Positions 24,986 through 32,829 of a stretch of 32,829 nt of DNA are shown here, in pieces (positions within the stretch are counted from its first letter, which is position 1; each line of letters starts with the position of its first letter). Below the pieces are notes generated by a model. That model did no database searches. It saw only the letters and a program-made list of their open reading frames with translations, and was not told the origin of the DNA. Source of the stretch: an uncultured Alsobacter sp. (GTDB lineage Bacteria; Pseudomonadota; Alphaproteobacteria; Rhizobiales; Beijerinckiaceae); NCBI RefSeq assembly GCF_945952055.1, contig NZ_CAMFHB010000062.1, positions 1 through 32,829 on the forward strand, given 5' to 3'. Position numbers and translations under genes: made by a program.

Positions 24986-25093
24986 ACCTCTGCGCGTCAT
25001 GCCCGGGCTTGGCCCGGGCACCCACGACTTCGGGATGCCCGCGGAAAAGTCGTGGGTCCCCGGGCCAAGCCCGGGGATGACGGCGGAGAGGGT
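24986..25093. repeat. Palindromic intergenic repeat, copy 2
   Basis: The left arm is CGTCATGCCCGGGCTTGG, then CCCGGGCACCCACGACTT. The right arm is AAGTCGTGGGTCCCCGGGCC, then AAGCCCGGGGATGACGGCGGAGAGG. It forms a long near-perfect stem-loop. It lies between the convergent DUF892 and ahcY genes and is the closest of the three copies to a full palindrome. It could end transcription from both sides, although it lacks a U-run. Confidence 0.87.
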
Positions 25094-25122
25094 GCAGTGA
25101 ACGCGAAGGCGTCCGCAGTACC

Positions 25123-26529
<1,407 letters not shown>

Positions 26530-26596
26530 GGCTCGGCTTTCGCTCCGGGAAATGGGTCGGCGGCTCTATACCACCGCGCCCGTCGGTGTTCAATAA

Positions 26597-26620
26597 AGAC
26601 ATAAAGAATTCTTTATGTCT
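26597..26620. promoter_or_regulatory. Perfect 24-bp palindromic operator upstream of ahcY
   Basis: AGACATAAAGAA (26597-26608) is followed directly by its exact reverse complement (26609-26620). An extra direct copy of ATAAAG lies at 26593-26598, overlapping the left edge. The site is AT-rich in GC-rich surroundings and lies in the 293-bp divergent gap between ahcY and the luxR gene, nearer ahcY. ArsR-family SahR regulators that sense SAH control ahcY and methionine genes in many Proteobacteria, so SahR is my first guess. I cannot verify the motif. The rest of the gap (26621-26822) shows nothing firm. Confidence 0.7.
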
Positions 26621-26822
26621 GGTTTCCACGGTCCCGGAAAAGCGTGACCGAGGCCATGACGGCCGCCGCGACGGTTTCATGCAGAGATTGCAGAGCGAAG
26701 GTATTACACTCGTAAAGAGGCGTCCTCATGCGGGATACGGCAGCGACGTCTTGTAAACTTGACAGAGATACAAAATCATAGTCCAGCTTGGGCCATGCCA
26801 CAGCGGACCGTAAGACATTCCA

Positions 26823-27560
26823 ATGGGAGAGATTTTCGCGCCAGCCATGGGTCTTGAGCGCCTTGATCGTGCTCGGAGTCTGAGCAACCTCAGGGTTGCG
26901 CTGCGCGACATCGTCCACGAATACAATGTCGAGCATGCAGGCTATTGGGGTGTTCCTCCCCTCGCGGAAGGCGACACGCAAGCCTGGGTTCCGGTATCGA
27001 CCCTCCCCGAAGCCTGGCTGCGCCACTACGCGGCGGCCGACTACGTCCGGATCGATCCGGTGGTGCGGGCCGCGCGCCAGGCCATCGGGCCGGTCGACTG
27101 GCGCGATCTGCCGCCCGCCGACGCGGCGGGCCGCCGGATCGCGGCCGAGGCTCGCGAGTTCGGCATCCCGCGCCAGGGCCTCTCGTTTCCCATTCGTGGC
27201 TCGGGCGGCGATTTCGGCGTCTTCTCGGTGATGGCCGACGTGGCCGACGCGGCCTGGGACGCGCTGAAGCAGGGACGGCTGCTCGACTGGCTGACCCTGG
27301 CACAGGCCATCCACCGGCGGGTCCTCGACATCGGAGCCGCCCAGATGCGCGGCGGGCTCGGCAAGCTGTCGCCCCGGGAGCGCGACATCCTGCAACTGAT
27401 CGCTCACGGCCTGACGAGCGACGAGGTCTCGGCGGAGCTTGGCATCTCCGAGCGCGTGGTGCGCGGCTACCTCCAGGGGTGCCGCAACAAGCTGAATGCC
27501 CGGAACTCGACCCACGCCGTGGCGCGTGCGGTCAAGCTCGGCCTGGTCTCGGCGAACTGA
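26823..27560 (+). CDS. LuxR-type quorum-sensing regulator (solo)
   Basis: The 245-residue protein has an N-terminal autoinducer-binding domain (about 20-165) and a C-terminal GerE/LuxR helix-turn-helix (about 180-240: LSPRERDILQLIAHGLTSDEVSAELGISERVV). The pocket residues of TraR (W57, Y61, D70, P71, W85) have exact counterparts at a constant offset of eight: W65, Y69, D78, P79 and W93. GLSFPI follows at 119-124. An acyl-homoserine lactone or similar ligand is therefore likely. No luxI-type synthase occurs in the window. No clear ribosome site precedes the ATG at 26823. It is divergent from ahcY and convergent with the SMP-30 gene (15-bp gap). Confidence 0.88.
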   Translation: MGEIFAPAMGLERLDRARSLSNLRVALRDIVHEYNVEHAGYWGVPPLAEGDTQAWVPVSTLPEAWLRHYAAADYVRIDPVVRAARQAIGPVDWRDLPPADAAGRRIAAEAREFGIPRQGLSFPIRGSGGDFGVFSVMADVADAAWDALKQGRLLDWLTLAQAIHRRVLDIGAAQMRGGLGKLSPRERDILQLIAHGLTSDEVSAELGISERVVRGYLQGCRNKLNARNSTHAVARAVKLGLVSAN

Positions 27561-27575
27561 CCGGCGGGGGCCACA

Positions 27576-28463
27576 TCATAAGGCCAGCGGTTCGCCGAAC
27601 CGTGCGATCGGCGCGCCGGCAACGCCGACGTCGAGCACCATCAGGGTCCCGAACTGCTTGGGTCCCAGCCGATCGGTGGCCAGCGAGGTGACGTAAAGCG
27701 TCTTCAGGCCCAGACCGGCAAAGCACGGCATTGTCGGCGCTGCGGCCGGCATGGCGATCTTGCGCACGATGGTCCCGTCCGGCGCGATGCGATTGAGCAC
27801 CCCGGCCGACACCCCGGCCGACCAGTAATGGCCCTCCGCGTCGCACGCGGCGCCGTCCGGGCGTCCGTCCTGCTCCTCCAGCATGCGGATCCGCTTGCCG
27901 TTGGCCAGCGCACCGGTCCGGGCGTCGAAGTCGAAGGTCTGGACGAACCGCTGGCGGCTGTCGGAGTGGTACATGGTGCGCCCGTCGGGCGTCCACGCCA
28001 GCCCGTTGGAGACCGTGAGGCCGGTCAGGACCTTGTCGCAGCGGCCCTTGATGTCGATGCGGTACAGGGCGGCCGTCGGCTCCTTGTCGCCAGGCCGGTC
28101 GTCCATGCTGCCCACCCAGAAGCAGCCGTCGGGGCCGATCTTCCCGTCATTGTAGCGGTTGCCGGGAATGTCGGCCTCCGGATGGACGAGGAACTCGAGC
28201 TTGCCGCTCTTGGGGTCGAAGAAATGGATCCCGTGCTTCAGCGCCACCACGAGGCGTCCGTCGGGCACCAGCCCGAAGCTGCCGATGGCGCTCGGCATGG
28301 CAAAGCGCTGGAGGTCCTTCGTCGCGGGGTCGTAGCGGAAGAGGGTCGGGCCCGGAATGTCCACGAACCAGAGCACGCCCTCGGCGGCCGACCAGCAGGG
28401 ACCTTCGCCGCAACCGAGCGGAACGTCGATGAGCTGCGTGACGACGGGGGTCTCGATCTGCAT
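27576..28463 (-). CDS. SMP-30/gluconolactonase-family sugar lactonase
   Basis: The 295-residue six-bladed beta-propeller enzyme hydrolyses aldonolactones to aldonic acids. The metal ligands expected for the family are present: E20 (GCGEGPCW), N153 (VSNGLAWTPDGRTMYHSDS) and D203 (GRPDGAACD), with N105-D106 (YNDGKIGPDGCFWVG) as substrate-site residues. The ATG at 28463 follows GGAGGAAC. It is divergent from gntR across an operator-like palindrome and probably belongs to the same regulon as the DHDPS-family and IlvD/Edd genes. In that setting it would supply aldonate, such as L-arabinonate, to the dehydratase (inference). Confidence 0.9.
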   Translation of the reverse strand: MQIETPVVTQLIDVPLGCGEGPCWSAAEGVLWFVDIPGPTLFRYDPATKDLQRFAMPSAIGSFGLVPDGRLVVALKHGIHFFDPKSGKLEFLVHPEADIPGNRYNDGKIGPDGCFWVGSMDDRPGDKEPTAALYRIDIKGRCDKVLTGLTVSNGLAWTPDGRTMYHSDSRQRFVQTFDFDARTGALANGKRIRMLEEQDGRPDGAACDAEGHYWSAGVSAGVLNRIAPDGTIVRKIAMPAAAPTMPCFAGLGLKTLYVTSLATDRLGPKQFGTLMVLDVGVAGAPIARFGEPLAL

Positions 28464-28502
28464 GGCGTTCCTCCGGACAGTGCCGATTGACTCGGAATGG
28501 AT

Positions 28503-28514
28503 TTGATATATCAA
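28503..28514. promoter_or_regulatory. TTGATATATCAA operator between SMP-30 and gntR genes
   Basis: A perfect 12-bp palindrome lies in the 121-bp divergent gap, 40 bp before the lactonase start. It overlaps a candidate rightward promoter (TTGACT at 28487-28492, TATCAA at 28509-28514, 16-bp spacing). GntR/FCD regulators commonly bind short palindromes of this type, so the adjacent gntR product is the natural candidate, repressing both directions until a sugar acid releases it. Confidence 0.65.
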
Positions 28515-28584
28515 GTTTCAACAGCGAGGCAACGGGCCGCCGGAGAAGGCTGCCGGACCCGCAGAGCACGGAACCGCCGGTCCC

Positions 28585-29313
28585 ATGTCCGCAAAGTCCG
28601 ATCCGGCCGATCCGCTCCGCGTCCCCCGCCCCAGGCTCGAGCCCGTCGATCCCATCTTCCTGAAGGGCCTGCGCGAGCACGTCCACGAGACCTTGCGCCG
28701 GGCCATCATCGCCGGCGAGATCGCCTCCGGAACCGTGCTGAACGAACGCCAGGTCGCCCACGAGCTCGGCGTGTCCACGACACCGCTGAAGGAGGCGCTG
28801 CGCCGGCTGGAGGGCGAGGGCCTCGTCATCACCGAGCCGCGGCGCGGCGTCCGGGTCACCTTCGATGCCCGCCAGGCCGAGGAGATGGCCCTCGCGCGCG
28901 CCGCGCTGGAAGGCATGATCGCCCGCGTGGCCGCCGGCCGCATGGATGCCGAGGGCGCCGCGCGCCTGCGCGCCTGCGTCGCCGACATGACGCAGGCGAC
29001 CGCCGACGGCGACACGGACCGGCTGATCGAGCTCAACGAGCGCTTCCACGATGCCATCCACGAGCTTTCCGGCTGCCGGTACCTGCAGCGGATTCTCGTC
29101 GGACAGCGCATCTACGTCCACACCGCCCGCGCCCTCATCCTCGGCGACCCCGAGGAGCGCCAAAGGGCGCTCACCGAGCACACGGCCATCTGCGAGGCGC
29201 TGATCCGCGCCGACGCGGACGCCGCGGAACGCTGCATGCGCGACCACGTGGTCCGCTCGGCAAGCCAGCACGTCAAGACGGCCTTCGAACACCGCAGGGA
29301 GAGCACATCATGA
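28585..29313 (+). CDS. GntR-family regulator (FCD/FadR subfamily)
   Basis: The 242-residue protein has an N-terminal winged helix (about 28-92): LREHVHETLRRAIIAGEIASGTVLNERQVAHELGVSTTPLKEALRRLEGEGLVITEPRRGVRV. An all-helical FCD ligand domain (about 97-230) follows, with metal/ligand residues in ELNERFHDAIHELSG and TEHTAICEALIRAD...MRDHV. FCD regulators usually sense an organic or sugar acid from the pathway they control. The stop overlaps the DHDPS-family start (ATGA), so regulator and enzyme are coupled. No strong ribosome site is seen before the ATG. Confidence 0.92.
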   Translation: MSAKSDPADPLRVPRPRLEPVDPIFLKGLREHVHETLRRAIIAGEIASGTVLNERQVAHELGVSTTPLKEALRRLEGEGLVITEPRRGVRVTFDARQAEEMALARAALEGMIARVAAGRMDAEGAARLRACVADMTQATADGDTDRLIELNERFHDAIHELSGCRYLQRILVGQRIYVHTARALILGDPEERQRALTEHTAICEALIRADADAAERCMRDHVVRSASQHVKTAFEHRRESTS

Positions 29314-30230
29314 GCCAGTCCATCCGCACCGCCCTCGCGGGCATTTCCGGCGTCCACGTCACACCCTACGACGCCGACGGCCAGATCGACCGCGCCCTCA
29401 TGGCCCGCGTCGTCGACCGGATCGCCGTCGCCGGGATCCACAATATCGTCTCGGCCGGCAACACCGGCGAATTCTACGCGCTGACGCCCGACGAGGTCCG
29501 CCTCGTGCACGACACCGCCATCGAGGCGAACGCCGGTCGCTCGAAGCTGACCGCCGCCGTCGGGCGCTCGCTCAAGGAGGCGCTCGAGCTCGGCCGTCGG
29601 GCCAAGGCCCAGGGCGCCGACGCCATCATGGCGCACCAGCCGCTCGATCCCTTCGCCGCCCCGCAGTCCCAGGCGGCCTATTTCATGGCCATCGCCGACC
29701 AGGTCGACCTGCCGCTCGTCGCCTATGTGCGCTCCGACGCCATGAGCCTCACCGACCTGCTCGGCATCGCCAACCACCCGAACGTGGCCGGCGTGAAGTT
29801 CGCCACCACCAACCTGATGATGCTGTCGGAGGCCGTCCGCTCCTCATCGGCCACCACGGCGCTGTGGGTCTGCGGCCTCGCCGAGGGCTGGGCCGCGCCG
29901 TTCTACGCGGTGGGCGCGCGCGGCTTCACCTCCGGCCTCGTCAACGTCGATCCGGCCCGCTCGCTGGCGATCCATGCGGCGCTCGAAGCCGGCTATCTCG
30001 ACCGGGTGCGCGACCTCGTCTCCACCATCGCCCGCTTCGAGACCATGCGGACCAAGTTCGGTAACGGCGCCAACGTCACCGTGGTCAAGGAAGCCCTGCA
30101 GCAGATCGGCTTCCCGGTCGGCCCGGTGCGCCTGCCCGGACTGCCCGAGCTCAGCGGCGCGGATCGCGAGATCCTGGCCGACGTCCTGCGCAGCTGGGGC
30201 CTGCTCGCCGCGCGCGCCGCCGCCGAATGA
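29310..30230 (+). CDS. DHDPS/KDG-family aldolase or dehydratase
   Basis: This 306-residue class I aldolase-fold TIM barrel has Schiff-base Lys K163 (AGVKFATTN), Tyr Y139 (LPLVAYVRS) and GNTGEFYALTPDEV (50-63). The TGEF form resembles 5-dehydro-4-deoxyglucarate dehydratase and related 2-keto-3-deoxy-sugar-acid enzymes rather than the lysine-pathway DapA (TTGES). Together with the lactonase and IlvD/Edd dehydratase it would act on a 2-keto-3-deoxy acid, either splitting it or dehydrating it to an alpha-ketoglutarate semialdehyde. The exact reaction is not decided by sequence. The ATG lies inside the gntR stop. The gene for ilvD/edd follows after 99 bp. Confidence 0.85.
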   Translation: MSQSIRTALAGISGVHVTPYDADGQIDRALMARVVDRIAVAGIHNIVSAGNTGEFYALTPDEVRLVHDTAIEANAGRSKLTAAVGRSLKEALELGRRAKAQGADAIMAHQPLDPFAAPQSQAAYFMAIADQVDLPLVAYVRSDAMSLTDLLGIANHPNVAGVKFATTNLMMLSEAVRSSSATTALWVCGLAEGWAAPFYAVGARGFTSGLVNVDPARSLAIHAALEAGYLDRVRDLVSTIARFETMRTKFGNGANVTVVKEALQQIGFPVGPVRLPGLPELSGADREILADVLRSWGLLAARAAAE

Positions 30231-30329
30231 ACGACGCCGGCGGGTGACACCGCCGCCAAGCCGCTTATGCTGGCGGCCGGCTCCCGCCGGCTCGCCGGCC
30301 CATGATCGATCACGACCGGAAACGCTCCA

Positions 30330-32057
30330 ATGACCCGCAAGAAGACCCCCGAAAGCCTGCGCAGCCAGCGCTGGTTCGGCGCCTCGGACCTCCGCGCCTT
30401 CGGCCACCGCTCGCGCACCCTGCAGATGGGCTACCGCTACGAGGACTTCGTCGGGCGGCCGGTGATCGGCCTCATCAACACCTGGAGCGACATCAATCCC
30501 TGCCACACCCACCTGCGCCAGCGCGCCGAGGAGGTGAAGCGCGGTGTCTGGCAGGCGGGCGGATTCCCCATCGAGCTGCCGGCCATGTCGCTGGCCGAGG
30601 TCATGGTGAAGCCGACCACCATGCTCTACCGCAACTTCCTGGCGATGGAGACCGAGGAGCTGCTGCGCTCCCACCCCATCGACGGCGCCGTGCTGCTCGG
30701 CGGCTGCGACAAGACCACGCCCGGCCTGCTGATGGGCGCCATCAGCATGAACGTGCCGGCGATCTTCCTGCCCGCCGGTCCGCTCCTGCGCGGCAACTGG
30801 GGCGGCAAGGTGCTGGGCTCCGGCTCCGACGTCTGGAAGTACTGGGCCGAGAAGCAGGCCGGCCGCATCACCGAGGCCGACTGGCAGGAGATGGAGGCCG
30901 GCATCGCCCGCTCCTTCGGCACCTGCATGACCATGGGCACCGCCTCCACCATGGCGGGCATCGTCGAGGCCATGGGCATGATGCTGCCCGGCGCCGGCTC
31001 GATCCCGGCGGCCGACAGCGGGCATTCCCGCATGGCGATGGACTGCGGCAGCCGCATCGTCGACATGGTCTGGGAAGACCTGACGCCCAAGAGCATCCTC
31101 ACCCGCAACTCGTTCCACAATGCCATCGTGGCGCTGATGGCGATGGCGGGCTCCACCAACGGCATCATCCACGTGCTCGCCATGGCGCGCCGCGCCGGCA
31201 TCAACCTGACGCTCGACGATTTCGAGGCGCTGTCGAACGAGGTCGGCGTCATCGCCAACCTGCGTCCGTCCGGCGACTGGCTGATGGAAGACTTCCACTA
31301 CGCCGGCGGCTTCAAGGCCTTCTTCAAGACGCTGATGCCGCACCTCAAGCTCGACGAGCTGACGGTGACCGGCAAGACGATGCGCGACAACATCGCCGAC
31401 GCCAAGGTCTGGAACGAGGACGTCATCCGTCCGCTCGACAATCCCATCGCCAAGGGCGGCGGCATCGCCGTGCTGCGCGGCAACCTGGCGCCCGGCGGTT
31501 GCATCATCAAGCCGACGGCCGCCGAGCCGCGGCTCCTGAAGCACACGGGTCCCGCCATCGTCTTCGACAGCTACGACGCCATGTCGAAGGCGGTGAACGA
31601 CGAGAGCCTCGACGTGACGCCCGATCACGTCATGGTGCTGCGCAACGCCGGCCCGGTGGGCGGTCCCGGCATGCCAGAATGGGGCATGCTGCCGATCCCC
31701 AAGGTGCTGCTGAAGCAGGGCGTGCGCGACATGGTGCGCATCTCCGACGCGCGCATGAGCGGCACCAGCTACGGCGCCTGCATTCTCCACGTCGCGCCGG
31801 AGTCCTATGTCGGCGGTCCGCTCGCCGCGGTGAAGAATGGCGACATGATCACCGTCGACGTGCCGGCCCGCACCATCCGCCTCGAGATCTCCGACGAGGA
31901 GCTCAAGACCCGCCTCGCCGCCTTCACGCCCAAGCCCCGCCCGGAGCTGCGCGGCTACGTGAAGCTCCACGCCGAGCACGTGAAGCAGGCCGACGAGGGC
32001 TGCGACTACGACTTCCTGGAAGGCACCGCGCCCATTCCGGAGCCGGAGATCCACTGA
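30330..32057 (+). CDS. IlvD/Edd-family sugar acid dehydratase (L-arabinonate dehydratase-like)
   Basis: This 575-residue Fe-S enzyme turns an aldonate into its 2-keto-3-deoxy acid. Cluster cysteines are C58 (INPCHTH), C126 (GGCDKTTPG) and C199 (FGTCMTMGTAS), with K128 as the carbamylated Lys. These positions are each one less than I recall for the [2Fe-2S] L-arabinonate dehydratase of Rhizobium leguminosarum (C59, C127, K129, C200). The C-terminal catalytic Ser is in ARMSGTSYGACILH (S477). Opening motifs (QRWFGASDLRAFGHRSR) also fit sugar-acid rather than branched-chain-amino-acid (IlvD proper) dehydratases. D-fuconate, D-galactonate or xylonate remain possible substrates. Confidence 0.88.
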   Translation: MTRKKTPESLRSQRWFGASDLRAFGHRSRTLQMGYRYEDFVGRPVIGLINTWSDINPCHTHLRQRAEEVKRGVWQAGGFPIELPAMSLAEVMVKPTTMLYRNFLAMETEELLRSHPIDGAVLLGGCDKTTPGLLMGAISMNVPAIFLPAGPLLRGNWGGKVLGSGSDVWKYWAEKQAGRITEADWQEMEAGIARSFGTCMTMGTASTMAGIVEAMGMMLPGAGSIPAADSGHSRMAMDCGSRIVDMVWEDLTPKSILTRNSFHNAIVALMAMAGSTNGIIHVLAMARRAGINLTLDDFEALSNEVGVIANLRPSGDWLMEDFHYAGGFKAFFKTLMPHLKLDELTVTGKTMRDNIADAKVWNEDVIRPLDNPIAKGGGIAVLRGNLAPGGCIIKPTAAEPRLLKHTGPAIVFDSYDAMSKAVNDESLDVTPDHVMVLRNAGPVGGPGMPEWGMLPIPKVLLKQGVRDMVRISDARMSGTSYGACILHVAPESYVGGPLAAVKNGDMITVDVPARTIRLEISDEELKTRLAAFTPKPRPELRGYVKLHAEHVKQADEGCDYDFLEGTAPIPEPEIH

Positions 32058-32088
32058 GGGATCGGACTTTCTCGAGGACCTCTCTCTC

Positions 32089-32206
32089 TCTCCGCGCGTC
32101 ATGCCCGGGCTTGGCCCGGGCACCCACGACTCTGCCGGGCAAGGCTCAGTGTTCTGCCCGAAGTCGTGGATGGCCGGGCCGAAGCCCGGCCAGGACGGCC
32201 GAGAGA
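32089..32206. repeat. Palindromic intergenic repeat, copy 3
   Basis: The left arm is CGTCATGCCCGGGCTTGG, then CCCGGGCACCCACGACT. The right arm is AAGTCGTGGATGGCCGGGCC, then GAAGCCCGGCCAGGACGGCCGAGAGA. A longer central loop than in the other copies contains TGCCGGGCAAGG...TTCTGCCCG. A CT-rich run (32080-32092) precedes it. It lies between the convergent IlvD/Edd and DUF3303 genes. Confidence 0.85.
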
Positions 32207-32237
32207 TTGCGGGGAAAAGGGGAGCGGAGCAGCGCCT

Positions 32238-32540
32238 CTAGCGACCCGCCAGTCCCTCTTCCCTGTCCAGCACCGGCTCCACGAGCGCCCGCGTTTTCGC
32301 CGACGGCACCACGGGCACGATCTCGAATGTGACGCCCGTGCCGCGCCAGCCGAGCACCCATTCCTGCAGGAGCGCGGCGTCGTCGCACTCCATGAGCTGG
32401 AAGCAGCGGCCGAAGCCGGGCTCGACCCAGCTGTCGCGATAGACGAGGCCGTCTGGCAGCATGCGGCCGCGCTCGCGCAGCCGCCGGTAGACCGGCACCA
32501 TGTCGGCGTCCCTGAACGTCTCGATCACCATGAACAGCAT
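32238..32540 (-). CDS. DUF3303 small protein
   Basis: The 100-residue protein reads MLFMVIETFRDADMVPVYRRLRERGRMLPDGLVYRDSWVE, then GRCFQLMECDDAALLQEWVLGWRGTGVTFEIVPVVPSA. The MLFMVIE start, the YRR and RCFQLMECDD blocks and the length fit DUF3303, a dimeric alpha/beta-barrel-like family of unknown function. It lies downstream of pckA on the same strand but beyond pckA's strong terminator, so it probably has its own promoter. It is convergent with the IlvD/Edd gene. Confidence 0.82.
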   Translation of the reverse strand: MLFMVIETFRDADMVPVYRRLRERGRMLPDGLVYRDSWVEPGFGRCFQLMECDDAALLQEWVLGWRGTGVTFEIVPVVPSAKTRALVEPVLDREEGLAGR

Positions 32541-32558
32541 CGGCGTGCTCCGGCCACG

Positions 32559-32590
32559 AAAAAGGGCCCGGCATGGGATGCCGGGCCCTT
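32559..32590 (-). terminator. Rho-independent terminator of pckA
   Basis: A perfect 13-bp stem (AAGGGCCCGGCAT at 32562-32574 with its complement at 32578-32590) has a 3-base GGG loop. The A-run at 32559-32563 gives a U-run after the hairpin on the minus strand. It lies 25 bp beyond the pckA stop. Confidence 0.92.
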
Positions 32591-32615
32591 CATCATAGGC
32601 GAACGCGCGGTGCGG

Positions 32616-32829
32616 TCACTGCGCCGCGAGCTGGCTCACGGGTGCCGCGGCCTTCACGTCCGCGTCCACATGCTGCTCGAACTTCTCGAAGTTCTTGTTG
32701 AACATGGCGACGAGCTTCTTGGCCGTCTCGGCGAATTCCGCCTTCGAGGCCCAGGTCTTCACCGGATAGAGGATGTGGGGCTCGACGCCCGGCACCGAGG
32801 TCGGCACCGCGAAGCCGAAATAGGGGTCG
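32616..32829 (-). CDS. pckA: Phosphoenolpyruvate carboxykinase (ATP), C-terminal part
   Basis: Only the last 70 or so codons are in the window; the gene enters from the right edge. The visible protein reads [22 protein letters not shown], then [39 protein letters not shown]. This is the conserved end of ATP-dependent PEPCK, which turns oxaloacetate into phosphoenolpyruvate in gluconeogenesis. It ends at the TGA at 32616-32618, just before a strong terminator. The active-site region is outside the window. Confidence 0.93.
   Translation of the reverse strand, partial: DPYFGFAVPTSVPGVEPHILYPVKTWASKAEFAETAKKLVAMFNKNFEKFEQHVDADVKAAAPVSQLAAQ

Noticed and set aside
26530-26596. SAH or SAM riboswitch before ahcY
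   Set aside because: The leader has no pattern that I recognise from those riboswitches. The palindrome upstream points to a protein operator.
26740-26800. lux box in front of the luxR gene
   Set aside because: CTTGTAAACTTGACAG (26750-26765) looks suggestive, but its halves do not form a proper dyad.
29844-32123. 759-codon minus-strand open frame opposite the DHDPS-family and IlvD/Edd genes
   Set aside because: Both plus-strand genes have clear families and catalytic residues across the same bases. The reverse frame is His/Gly/Ala-rich without any motif.

Overview
The window is about 32.8 kb of high-GC DNA with very dense, mostly overlapping genes. Gene content and order point to an alphaproteobacterium of the Hyphomicrobiales (Rhizobiales) type: hemE next to ppsR-maf-coaE-dnaQ-secB, then Tim44/mltA/smr, then hisB-DUF2628-hisHAFE-coaA divergent from hslVU, plus an RpoH2-like sigma factor. 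I cannot name the genus from sequence alone. No insertion sequence, prophage, CRISPR array or clear foreign island is visible. Most of the window is conserved chromosomal backbone.

Left end (1-5.0 kb): hemJ and hemE read leftward, and ppsR, maf, coaE and dnaQ read rightward. The roughly 390-bp gap between hemE and ppsR is the place where Caulobacter crescentus carries its chromosome origin (Cori). Here it holds a full-consensus CtrA box, three DnaA-box-like decamers in exact 10-bp register, five GANTC sites in about 310 bp and an AT-richer stretch. I call it the probable chromosomal oriC. aroE, often found between maf and coaE, is absent.

5.0-9.7 kb: secB reads leftward to a hairpin terminator. 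A rightward, translationally coupled run encodes a Tim44-domain membrane protein, the lytic transglycosylase MltA, an Smr protein and a small XRE regulator, followed by a PfkB-family (adenosine kinase-like) enzyme.

9.8-16.5 kb: a leftward histidine operon (hisB, a DUF2628 membrane protein, hisH, hisA, hisF, hisE) continues into coaA. Divergent from it, hslV and hslU encode the heat-shock protease, with a sigma-32-like promoter in front. An rpoH2-type sigma factor gene lies about 4.5 kb further on.

16.5-26.5 kb: a mixture of a small YjfB-like protein, an HNH endonuclease, an amidase, a DUF3072 protein, DsbB with a DedA-family membrane protein, RpoH, a LysM-bearing M48 protease lipoprotein with an exported SNase-fold protein, tRNA-Arg(CCT), a DUF892 ferritin-like stress protein, and ahcY. 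A 24-bp perfect palindrome lies upstream of ahcY.

26.8-32.8 kb: a LuxR-type regulator with all the acyl-homoserine-lactone pocket residues I could check, but no luxI. Next comes a sugar-acid catabolic module: an SMP-30 lactonase divergent from gntR, a DHDPS-family lyase and an IlvD/Edd dehydratase of the L-arabinonate dehydratase type, with a TTGATATATCAA operator between the divergent genes. The window ends with a DUF3303 protein and the 3' end of pckA.

Three copies of one palindromic repeat each lie between convergent genes. A different palindromic repeat lies downstream of hemJ.
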